DNA from: Armatimonadota bacterium
Lineage (GTDB): Bacteria; Armatimonadota; Zipacnadia; Zipacnadales; VGFC01
Assembly: GCA_016869015.1 (NCBI GenBank)
Contig: VGFB01000337.1
Span: forward strand, 1-5,447
Direction of reading: 5' to 3'
DNA length: 5,447 nt
Below, piece by piece: positions 1-5,447 of the stretch. Within the stretch, counting starts at the first letter, position 1, and each line of letters opens with the position of its first letter. The notes beneath the pieces were generated by a model. The model was not told the origin of the DNA. It did no database searches and saw only the letters and a program-made list of their open reading frames with translations. A program made the translations under genes and the position numbers.

Positions 1-177
1 GGAGAACTGCTCCACCTCCACCACCGGTGCGGAGGCCTTCGCTTCTCCCTCGCCCGGTCCGCCGGCGACCTCCGGGCCCGGCCCCGACGGCGCGCGGCGG
101 ACGTAGAGGGCTGCGCCGACGATGAGACCGACCCCCACGAGGGCCACGACGGTTGTAACCAGAGCACGCAGCGTCAC
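1..177 (-). CDS. N-terminal fragment of a membrane-anchored or exported protein (partial, runs off left edge)
   Basis: The frame is open for 59 codons from a GTG at 177 to the window edge, so the C-terminus is missing. The N-terminus MTLRALV is followed by a hydrophobic stretch at about residues 6-26, then Arg-Arg at 27-28. This is the pattern of a signal anchor or uncleaved signal peptide with the rest outside the cytoplasm. Residues 29-50 are a Pro/Gly/Glu/Ala-rich linker, and a beta-like segment (APVVEVEQFS) begins at about 50. The GTG is chosen because GAGGT lies 5 nt upstream; an ATG at 194 reaches a stop after six codons. The gene starts 36 nt after the preceding lipoprotein gene, so it is probably co-transcribed. 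Short anchor, flexible linker and a V-x-V start resemble periplasmic adaptor (HlyD/MacA-type) proteins, but 59 residues are too few to assign a family. Function is unknown. Confidence 0.72.
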   Translation of the reverse strand, partial: MTLRALVTTVVALVGVGLIVGAALYVRRAPSGPGPEVAGGPGEGEAKASAPVVEVEQFS

Positions 178-182
178 GGCGG

Positions 183-187
183 ACCTC
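183..187 (-). promoter_or_regulatory. Ribosome binding site of the GTG-started 3' gene
   Basis: GAGGT, read on the minus strand, sits 5 nt before the GTG at 177. It decides that start, because no usable ATG exists in this frame nearby. Confidence 0.6.
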
Positions 188-194
188 GCTCCAT

Positions 195-212
195 GCGCCT
201 CGGCTGAGGCGC
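195..212 (-). promoter_or_regulatory. Intercistronic RNA hairpin, perfect 7-bp GC-rich stem with 4-nt loop
   Basis: On the minus strand GCGCCTC, a four-base loop AGCC and GAGGCGC form a perfect inverted repeat. It begins one base after the stop codon of the lipoprotein gene at 214 and ends 7 nt before the Shine-Dalgarno sequence of the next gene. The transcript then continues ATGGAGCGAGG with no U-run, so it does not look like a classical intrinsic terminator. It could stabilise the upstream message, mark a processing point or modulate initiation of the next gene. The structure is seen in the sequence; the role is inferred. Confidence 0.55.
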
Positions 213-213
213 T

Positions 214-822
214 CTACAGCGGCGGCGGCGGCGGGCCCGACGACAACCGGACCTGGCCGACGTCGGCCAGTCCTCCGGCGGTCACGGTGATATAGCGCCA
301 GGCGCTTTCTCCCGAGACGGGATCGATGAACGTGACTTGCGGCGTGCCGGGCGGGACGCTGTACAGCGTGAAGCGGCCCGTTCCGTCGGAGCGCGACCGG
401 GCGGAGACGGCTCCCGACCGGACCACCCCGTCCTCGACGCGCGAGCCGTTGCTCAGGACGAGGGTGCCCGTGATGGCCCCCGTGCCCGCGGCAAGCGTCG
501 GCGGCAGGTAGAGCAGACCCAGCGTATTCGTGCCGCCCGCCAACGAGACCCCCTGCTGATAGGCCTCGTGCCCGGCGGCCGTGATGGAGAGCGTCTGGGT
601 GCCGGTGGGCGCGTCGTTGATGATGAAGGTGCCGTCGGCAGCCGTGTCGTCGCGCGCGGCGCCAATGCGGACGGTCGCATTCGCGATCCCCTGAAGCGAG
701 CCGTCATCGACCACCTGGCCCGTCACGAGCGCCAAGGCGGCCTCGCCGCCTCCCCCGCAACCGGCCAGGCCAAGCCCGAGCGCGCCGCAGAGCGCCACGG
801 CAACTCCAACCCTCAAAGCCAT
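214..822 (-). CDS. Lipoprotein with two carboxypeptidase-regulatory-like domains, 202 residues
   Basis: This is a predicted envelope lipoprotein. Residues 1-21 are a lipoprotein signal peptide with lipobox L-A-G-C, and Cys22 is the predicted lipidated residue. It is followed by four glycines, a flexible tether without the Asp at +2 that retains lipoproteins in the inner membrane of E. coli. Two beta-sandwich units follow, at about residues 32-108 and 114-194. Each has a G-x-V/L strand near its start (VTGQVV, ITGTLV), a central D-G followed by an aromatic strand (ADGTFII, GRFTLYSVPPG) and a closing beta strand, as in the CarboxypepD_reg (transthyretin-like) fold. Such domains are usually structural or binding modules, not enzymes. 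The protein ends in five prolines and leucine. The ATG has GAGGGA 5 nt upstream. It lies 62 nt after a related four-domain lipoprotein gene and 36 nt before the next gene. Ligand and partner are unknown. Confidence 0.92.
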   Translation of the reverse strand: MALRVGVAVALCGALGLGLAGCGGGGEAALALVTGQVVDDGSLQGIANATVRIGAARDDTAADGTFIINDAPTGTQTLSITAAGHEAYQQGVSLAGGTNTLGLLYLPPTLAAGTGAITGTLVLSNGSRVEDGVVRSGAVSARSRSDGTGRFTLYSVPPGTPQVTFIDPVSGESAWRYITVTAGGLADVGQVRLSSGPPPPPL

Positions 823-827
823 GTCGG

Positions 828-833
828 TCCCTC
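828..833 (-). promoter_or_regulatory. Ribosome binding site of the two-domain lipoprotein gene
   Basis: GAGGGA on the minus strand lies 5 nt before the ATG at 822. It supports this start, which leaves a compact lipoprotein signal with its lipobox Cys at residue 22. Confidence 0.65.
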
Positions 834-884
834 GATTCTGCCTCGTTAGCGTGTGATCGGGCGTTCCCTCGACTGCTGCGCGGC

Positions 885-2081
885 TCAGGGCGCCGTGATC
901 TGGAAGTCCACGCCCGTCAGGACACGGCCGAAGCCCTCCAGCGTGACGGTGCGGGAGACCGTGACGCCCTGGAAGGAGACCTCGACGCGATAGCGGCCGG
1001 GCGGCACGAACAGCCCGTACTCGCCGGCGGCATTCGTCACGGCGGTGTCGATGACCTGGCCGCTCACGGTGCTGATGGCCTTCACAACCGCCCCCGCGTT
1101 GTCCGGGTTGTTGTTGATGGTCACCGTGCCGCGAATGGTCGCGGGACCCGGCGGCGGTTGGTCCTCCAGCGGCGCGAGCTCGATGGTCAGGTCCGGCATC
1201 CCGGGAGCCACGGCGACCGTGTCGTTCAGCGTGTCGTACTTGTCGGCCATCACCTGAATTGGCTGATCCCCGACCGGCACATCCTGCAGCTGAAACCGTC
1301 CGTTCGCGGGCGTGGTTGTCGGACCTACTCCGCCCGCGGTGACCGTCGCGCCCTCGATCGGGTCGCGGGTGATCAGGTCGATGACGCGGCCCGCCACGGT
1401 CGCCTTGGCCGACGTCGGCACGAGCTCGAAGTCGACCGCGTCGGGGTTGCCGCCGCTGGAGTCCTGGATGACGACGACCTGCCGCCCGGCGGTCAGGTAG
1501 CCTGCTGCGGTGACCTGGGCGATCGTCGCGCCGGTGAAGACGCCGCGGACGGTGTACTCGCCGGCCTTGTTGGTGGCCGCCTGCACGCCCTCGGGGCTCC
1601 CGTGGATGTCCGGCCGGAAGTCCACCATCGCATTCGCCACCGGGTCGCCTGTCGACAGGTCGGTCACCGCGCCGCTCAGGGAGCCGGTGGTATCGGGGTC
1701 GGCCTCCTCCAACTCCACCTGAACCGTCGTGACGCTGCTCTTGTTCAGCTCGAGCGTCTCGAAGTGTGTGACGAAGCCCTCCGCATTCACCGTCAGCGGC
1801 TGAGTGGGCGGATCGGAGTTGCCGAAGGGCACGTCCGTGACGCGCACCGCGTCGTCCCCGGCCGCCAGCGTCCCCTGCTCGCCGCCGGCGACGACGGTGG
1901 CGTCCACCGTGAGCGGCAGACCCGTTGCGGCCGCCGTGATCGCGACGTCAACGGTCGCGGTCTCGTCGTCGTCGGGCGGGTTGACGCGGATCATGCCGGC
2001 ACTGCAGCCCCCCAGCAGGGGCACGATCACCCCGGCCAGGGCGGCGCAGCGGCCAAGTTGGCGGCGAGCGAGACGGAACAC
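885..2081 (-). CDS. Lipoprotein with four carboxypeptidase-regulatory-like domains, 398 residues
   Basis: The start is a GTG with AGGAG 6 nt upstream. Residues 1-25 form a lipoprotein signal peptide (Arg-rich n-region, hydrophobic core from about 13) with lipobox L-G-G-C, and Cys26 is the predicted lipidated residue with Ser at +2. An acidic patch DDDE at 37-40 precedes four consecutive beta-sandwich units, at roughly 41-126, 133-222, 226-303 and 313-396. Units 2-4 show the family hallmarks: an initial G-x-V strand (LSGAVTD, VAGRVID, IRGTVTI), a central A-G-E-Y or N-G-R-F turn and strand, a V-P-x-G or similar turn in units 3 and 4, and a late A-x-x-Y motif in units 2 and 3. Unit 1 is the most divergent. 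Short proline-rich or acidic linkers separate the units (QPPPGP before unit 4). No catalytic motif is visible. It is probably a surface or periplasmic scaffold or binding protein. The gene follows the large secreted-protein gene by 9 nt, which suggests coupled expression. Confidence 0.94.
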   Translation of the reverse strand: MFRLARRQLGRCAALAGVIVPLLGGCSAGMIRVNPPDDDETATVDVAITAAATGLPLTVDATVVAGGEQGTLAAGDDAVRVTDVPFGNSDPPTQPLTVNAEGFVTHFETLELNKSSVTTVQVELEEADPDTTGSLSGAVTDLSTGDPVANAMVDFRPDIHGSPEGVQAATNKAGEYTVRGVFTGATIAQVTAAGYLTAGRQVVVIQDSSGGNPDAVDFELVPTSAKATVAGRVIDLITRDPIEGATVTAGGVGPTTTPANGRFQLQDVPVGDQPIQVMADKYDTLNDTVAVAPGMPDLTIELAPLEDQPPPGPATIRGTVTINNNPDNAGAVVKAISTVSGQVIDTAVTNAAGEYGLFVPPGRYRVEVSFQGVTVSRTVTLEGFGRVLTGVDFQITAP

Positions 2082-2087
2082 GGTCGG

Positions 2088-2092
2088 CTCCT
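2088..2092 (-). promoter_or_regulatory. Ribosome binding site fused to the stop codon of the upstream gene
   Basis: AGGAG on the minus strand lies 6 nt before the GTG at 2081 and fixes that start. The upstream TAG stop (2093-2091) shares bases with it as TAGGAG, so a ribosome terminating on the large gene covers this site. This layout is typical of translational coupling. Confidence 0.75.
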
Positions 2093-5000
2093 ATCGATGA
2101 ACCGAGACGCGGCTGAGGCCGCGCGCGAGCTGGCCGTCCTCGGACCGGGCGGTCAGCTCGACCAGGTACGCGCCGTTGGGCACGGGCAGCCCGGCGGCGC
2201 TCCGCAAGTCCCACCGCAGCGTCGAGCGGCCGGCGGCCTGCAGCCGGTCCTGCACCAGGTCGCGCACCGGCCGTCCGGCGATGTTCAGGATGCGCGCGCT
2301 GACGGCCGCCTCGGCCGACAGCGAGTAGGTGATCTCCACCCCCTGGCGCGTCGGCACGCCGGCCAGACCCATCACCGCCAGCCCGCCGGCGTCCACCGCC
2401 CGGAGCTCGATCTCCAGCTCCGCCGGCGCCCCGCTGCCCGTGAACGCGTAGCCCGTCACCGTCCGCATGTGCACCTCGCGCCCCCGCGCCCGGTCGATCA
2501 GCACCGGCCGCAGGTCCTGCGGCACCTGAGACAGGTCGGGCCATGTTACCCGGGCTGTCGCGCCCGGCGGCACGCGGGAGACGCGCAGCCGCCACGGGCC
2601 GCGGGCGTTGGTGGCGCGGAAGTCTGAGGCGTATTCGCCCGCCTCGGCGCCCTCATCGCCGCTCACGAAGCCGAGGGTCGGCTGATCACCAAAGGCCGGG
2701 GGGGCCTGCAGGTCGCAGCGGGGGTCCGGCCCGTCGCCGGCCGAGGCCGCCGCGCCCAGCGTCGCCGAGCCGCGCGCCTCGCCGACCTCCAGCAGCAGCC
2801 GCGTCCGCCACGCGGTCTCCCCGAAGGGTGAATAGGCAGCCCTCGTGCCGCGCTCACGAGCCGTCGGCGCCGACCCGGGCGGCGGGAAGATCAGCGTCGC
2901 GCCCTTCGGCAGCAGGCAGCGCACCCAGTAGCCTTCGAAGGGCTTCAGCCGCTGCACCAGCGAGTAGCCGGCCTGTTGGCCGTAGGCCCACAGGCCGCTC
3001 TGCACCCACCCGGCCGTCACCGCATCGGCGAAGGGCTTGGACTCCGTGCCTCGCTGCACCAGCAGGTCGGCCAGGTCGACCTCCCGATTCCGCGCGCAGC
3101 CGATCATGTTCCAGCCGGCGCTCAGGGGTACGCGGACGTCGTCATCGGCGGCGGGCAGGACGCCGTCGACCGCGAGGGTCACGTCCCGCAGAATCCGCAG
3201 CCAGAACCCGCGCCCCGGCGCGAAGGGATCGATCGTCGGGTAGATCTCGTACTGCCCGCCGCCCGGCGCGCCGGGCTTCCAGCGCGCCAGCATCAGCTCC
3301 TCGGCGGGGAGGCCCAGGGCCCGCGCGGCGTCCTGCTCGACGGGCGCCAGCGGCACGGAGAACAGGTATAGGCCGTTCGTCCCGTAAGGGAGGTTCTTGG
3401 CGAGGGCGCTGCGGTTGCCGGCAGCCAGCAGCACGTCGTAGGAGTCGTAGGCCACGTTGACCTTACGCGTGACCTGGTTGCCGTTCCCGTCGTCGAAGGT
3501 GATCTCAAGCTGCGCTGGGGAGAGCGTGTGGTCGTTGATGACGCCCGACCAGACGCCCCGGCTGACCTGCACCCCGCTGAGCCCGTTGAGGCCGACGATC
3601 TGGATCGTGCCCGAGAGCGGGCCGAGGATCGCCCCGTAGATGTCGTTGACGTTCGTGCCGTCGCCCTCGAAGTCACGCACCCCGTAGGGGAACGGGTAGC
3701 GCCCGACGAGGCCGTTCAACTCGATCTGTACCGTAATCCGCTGGGGTCCGCCGACGTTGAAGAACGTCGGGAGCAGGAACCCCTCTCCGGCCGCGTCGCC
3801 GGTGGACGGCACCGGGATCTCATTGCCCTCCTGGGCGAACAGGGTGAGGGTGAAGTCGTAGTTGAAGTAGACCGTCTGCGCGGTTCCGCCCTTGGGGATC
3901 TCGTCGCCGGTCGACTGCGTCTCGTAGTGCTCCACGATGAGGACCACGGCGTCCGCGAGCGGGATGTTCCAGCAGTACAGCTTCGAGCCGATCGTCACGC
4001 TGGTATCCAGCGCGTACTGCTGCCGATACCACGAGACAAAGGGTGCGCCCTCGACCGTGGGCAACACCGCCTGGCAGATCTGCAGCAGGCCGGGCGTATC
4101 GCCGGGCAGCGCGGCGCGCTGCGCCCCGGAGAGGGCGTTCAGCCGCGCGTAATACTGGGTGTTGAACCGCAGGAAGAACTGCGGATCCTCGACGTAGCAC
4201 TTCATCCAGGCGGCGCGCGAGTGCGCAATGCGCCACACCAGCATGCCGGAGAACCCGGAGGCCGGGAACCAGGTGCTGTTGCCCAGCTGCGGCTGGTTCA
4301 TCGGCTCGTAGACCGCGCCGGAGTAGAAGGGCCCCGGGTTGGCCGGATCGTAGCCCGGCGAGACTCCGGGCGACACCTGCACGGCGGTCGCCGCCGCGCC
4401 GGTCATCCCCTGCTCCCAACTGTCGTAGAAGAGCGCCACGTCGTCGTGGAAGGCGTTCAGGACCAGCAGCATCAGGACGAAGGTGTCCTCCGGCCAGTTG
4501 CGCCCGCCGTCGCTGGGGGGCGGCGGGAGACGGATTTCGTTGGCCGTCACGTCGTACGTGCCGCCCTGAATGGCCTGGAGGGTGTCGTCCTGGATGACCT
4601 TGACCGTCAGGTTGAAGGCCGGCGGCCCGTAGACGGCGCGGGCCACGGGCAGCGCGTCGTTGAGGTACGCGCGGAACGTCTGCTCGTCCGCGGAGGAGAA
4701 GCCCTGGAAGGTGAAGGTCAGGTTATTGTTCGCATCCCCAATGACGCCGCCGCCCTGCAGTGTCCGGTCAAGGTCAGGGAGAACGGGCCGACCGCCCGAG
4801 GTGTGGACGATCGTGCGGGGCACACGGAGCTGCGCGCGGGGTTTCACCCCCCGCGTGCGGAGATAGCGCAGAGCCTCCACGGCCTGCGTCAGGGCCCGCG
4901 GCGAGTGCTGCTGGGCGATGGCGTCCCGCACCGCCTGCCGCCGCTGGACGGCTTCCGCCGCCGTGACCGTCCGCCCCGGCCGCGCCTCCACCACAACGGC

Positions 5001-5171
5001 CCCCTGCGGTCCGTTGCTGACGGACGCAAAGGGCACGTTCCACACGTTGCGGAAGCGATTCGGTCCGGCGTGTACGCCGCCGCCTGCCGCCACCAGCGTC
5101 AGGAACACCGCAACAGCCGGCGCCGCCCTCAGCAGTCGGCCGTGCGGGGCCGCTCTCCTGATTGCCGACAT
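2091..5171 (-). CDS. Large secreted modular protein with degenerate zincin-like region and C-terminal FlgD-Ig-like domain, 1026 residues
   Basis: Residues 1-35 are a Sec signal peptide: basic n-region, hydrophobic core at about 17-29 and a V-H-A cleavage site before Gly36. Residues 60-105 are mostly helical and charged. Residues 155-345 form a helical region with NAFHDD (239-244) and WEQGMTGAAA (252-261), spaced like the zinc helix and following Glu helix of a gluzincin, but without HExxH. Residues 435-575 are beta-rich, with an Asp/Gly/Asn loop (DFEGDG, 500-505) that might bind calcium. Residues 600-763 hold two repeats ending in GFWLR and GYWVR. Residues 785-925 are another beta region. Residues 940-1026 match the FlgD-Ig-like pattern (NIAGRPVR, WDLR, PNGAYLVEL). 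Six cysteines occur after the signal peptide (325, 366, 400, 692, 752, 819), so disulfides are possible. The ATG at 5171 is chosen because it gives a clean signal peptide, has GGAG 4 nt upstream and lies 22 nt after the preceding stop; longer in-frame starts would overlap that gene. Its biochemical activity is not recognised. Confidence 0.92.
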   Translation of the reverse strand: MSAIRRAAPHGRLLRAAPAVAVFLTLVAAGGGVHAGPNRFRNVWNVPFASVSNGPQGAVVVEARPGRTVTAAEAVQRRQAVRDAIAQQHSPRALTQAVEALRYLRTRGVKPRAQLRVPRTIVHTSGGRPVLPDLDRTLQGGGVIGDANNNLTFTFQGFSSADEQTFRAYLNDALPVARAVYGPPAFNLTVKVIQDDTLQAIQGGTYDVTANEIRLPPPPSDGGRNWPEDTFVLMLLVLNAFHDDVALFYDSWEQGMTGAAATAVQVSPGVSPGYDPANPGPFYSGAVYEPMNQPQLGNSTWFPASGFSGMLVWRIAHSRAAWMKCYVEDPQFFLRFNTQYYARLNALSGAQRAALPGDTPGLLQICQAVLPTVEGAPFVSWYRQQYALDTSVTIGSKLYCWNIPLADAVVLIVEHYETQSTGDEIPKGGTAQTVYFNYDFTLTLFAQEGNEIPVPSTGDAAGEGFLLPTFFNVGGPQRITVQIELNGLVGRYPFPYGVRDFEGDGTNVNDIYGAILGPLSGTIQIVGLNGLSGVQVSRGVWSGVINDHTLSPAQLEITFDDGNGNQVTRKVNVAYDSYDVLLAAGNRSALAKNLPYGTNGLYLFSVPLAPVEQDAARALGLPAEELMLARWKPGAPGGGQYEIYPTIDPFAPGRGFWLRILRDVTLAVDGVLPAADDDVRVPLSAGWNMIGCARNREVDLADLLVQRGTESKPFADAVTAGWVQSGLWAYGQQAGYSLVQRLKPFEGYWVRCLLPKGATLIFPPPGSAPTARERGTRAAYSPFGETAWRTRLLLEVGEARGSATLGAAASAGDGPDPRCDLQAPPAFGDQPTLGFVSGDEGAEAGEYASDFRATNARGPWRLRVSRVPPGATARVTWPDLSQVPQDLRPVLIDRARGREVHMRTVTGYAFTGSGAPAELEIELRAVDAGGLAVMGLAGVPTRQGVEITYSLSAEAAVSARILNIAGRPVRDLVQDRLQAAGRSTLRWDLRSAAGLPVPNGAYLVELTARSEDGQLARGLSRVSVHR
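2094..2354 (-). other. FlgD-Ig-like C-terminal domain (residues 940-1026 of the large secreted protein)
   Basis: The C-terminal segment shows the pattern of FlgD-Ig-like repeats and related secretion-tail domains. It has a first strand EITYSLS, then V-x-A-R-I-L-N-I-A-G-R-P-V-R, a G-x-S-T-L-R-W-D strand, P-N-G-A-Y and a final V-E-L-T-A strand. In several phyla such domains end extracellular proteins and may help surface attachment or export. No Type IX secretion genes are visible here, so that link remains inference. Confidence 0.7.
2883..3374 (-). repeat. Internal pair of diverged protein repeats (about residues 600-668 and 681-763)
   Basis: Two consecutive segments of the large secreted protein follow the same plan. 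Unit 1 has LYLFSVPLAP, a helix-like stretch, LARWKPG, QYEIYP, then PFAPGRGFWLR and a closing strand LAVDG. Unit 2 has GWNMIGCA, a helix-like stretch, LWAYG, GYSLVQ, then KPFEGYWVR and a closing strand GATLIFPPP. The shared core is a P-F-x(2-3)-G-[FY]-W-[LV]-R motif. The units are diverged at protein level, so this is an old duplication and not a recent DNA repeat. Confidence 0.6.
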
Positions 5172-5175
5172 CAGA

Positions 5176-5186
5176 CTCCGGACTCC
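5176..5186 (-). promoter_or_regulatory. Tandem Shine-Dalgarno-like motifs before the large secreted-protein gene
   Basis: On the minus strand the hexamer GGAGTC occurs twice, 7 nt apart. The copies of GGAG lie at 5186-5183 and 5179-5176. The nearer one is 4 nt from the ATG at 5171 and the farther one 11 nt away. Together they support this ATG over the longer in-frame alternatives inside the upstream gene. Confidence 0.6.
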
Positions 5187-5193
5187 AGCTGTC

Positions 5194-5447
5194 CTACACA
5201 TCTCGCATGTCATCGATCGGATACTCCGTGCCGATCTCCGCCCAGGGGTCGCCGATCGCCGGCTGGGGCATGCCGGGCTGCGCGTCGGGCGCCCCGGCGA
5301 ACGGGTAGCCCCCTCCGGGGCCGTACCCGCCGTACTCACCGTACTCGCCGCCCCCGTAGCCGCCGGGGCCATACATCCCTCCGGCGCCGCCGGTCGAACC
5401 CGGCCCGAACTCGTCGAACCCGCCCAGCAAGCTGCCCGCGCCGCCGG
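5194..5447 (-). CDS. C-terminal fragment of a protein with a Gly/Tyr-rich tail (partial, runs off right edge)
   Basis: The frame is open from the right window edge to a TAG at 5196-5194. A TTG at 5430 is unlikely to be the true start because the Gly-rich coding pattern continues through it to the edge and no good Shine-Dalgarno sequence precedes it. The visible part begins with Gly/Ala-rich sequence and passes through a low-complexity tail of Gly, Tyr, Pro and Glu (YGPGGYGGGEYGEYGGYGP). It ends in a Pro/Asp-rich, more ordinary segment (IGDPWAEIG, then YPIDDMRDV). Nothing identifies the folded part of the protein, which lies outside the window. Gly/Tyr-rich tails are flexible and can mediate self-association or surface contact. 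The stop is 22 nt before the large secreted-protein gene, so this is probably an upstream member of the same operon. Confidence 0.72.
   Translation of the reverse strand, partial: GGAGSLLGGFDEFGPGSTGGAGGMYGPGGYGGGEYGEYGGYGPGGGYPFAGAPDAQPGMPQPAIGDPWAEIGTEYPIDDMRDV

Noticed and set aside
825..872. Direct repeat TCGAGGGA(A/C)CG at 872-862 and 835-825 on the minus strand
   Set aside because: Eleven bases with one mismatch, one copy being the ribosome binding region. Two copies are too few to argue for an operator in such GC-rich sequence.
823..884. Possible terminator or promoter in the 62-nt gap between the two lipoprotein genes
   Set aside because: Only a 4-bp CGGC/GCCG pairing is seen near the stop, with no U-run, and no convincing -35/-10 pair was found.
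1158..2627. Long open frame of 489 codons on the plus strand
   Set aside because: It lies antisense to two well-supported genes, spans their junction and reads as Arg/Gly/His-rich low-quality protein with no motif. Long antisense frames are expected in high-GC DNA.
2543..3460. Plus-strand open frame of 305 codons rich in Arg, Pro and Ser
   Set aside because: Its composition is typical of a GC-rich shadow frame. The opposite strand encodes the coherent secreted protein with recognisable domains.
3820..4419. Minus-strand frame of 199 codons overlapping the large gene in another frame
   Set aside because: It is Arg/Gly/Ala-rich without domains and is fully inside the large gene, whose own frame continues unbroken here, so there is no frameshift.
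5172..5372. N-terminal extension of the large protein by up to 67 residues to a start at 5372
   Set aside because: The extra residues are Ser/Arg/Pro/Thr-rich, overlap the upstream gene and would bury the signal peptide. The ATG at 5213 has only a poorly spaced GGAG.

Overview
The window is a visibly GC-rich stretch of a bacterial chromosome in which every supported gene lies on the minus strand. Five genes follow one another with gaps of 22, 9, 62 and 36 nt, so they probably form one operon read from high to low coordinates. No promoter, intrinsic terminator, RNA gene, CRISPR array or mobile element was seen. No stretch longer than 62 nt lacks a gene.

Layout in transcription order: (1) 5447-5194, the C-terminal end of a protein with a Gly/Tyr-rich tail, cut by the right edge. 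(2) 5171-2091, a 1026-residue secreted modular protein with a Sec signal peptide, a helical region that looks like a zinc-peptidase fold lacking HExxH, beta-rich domains, an internal pair of repeats and a C-terminal FlgD-Ig-like beta domain. (3) 2081-885, a 398-residue lipoprotein carrying four carboxypeptidase-regulatory-like beta-sandwich domains. (4) 822-214, a 202-residue lipoprotein with two such domains and a poly-proline end. (5) 177-1, the N-terminus of a membrane-anchored or exported protein, cut by the left edge.

The four visible N-termini all target the cell envelope: one Sec signal peptide, two lipoboxes and one signal anchor. The locus therefore looks like an envelope or cell-surface module, with a large exported protein co-expressed with two lipoproteins built from the same type of domain. 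The lipoproteins could anchor or scaffold the large protein, but nothing in the sequence proves contact.

The organism is most likely a double-membraned, high-GC bacterium. The combination of FlgD-Ig-like C-termini and regulatory-like lipoproteins is common in poorly cultured phyla such as Armatimonadota. That placement is an impression from protein style, not from any marker gene.
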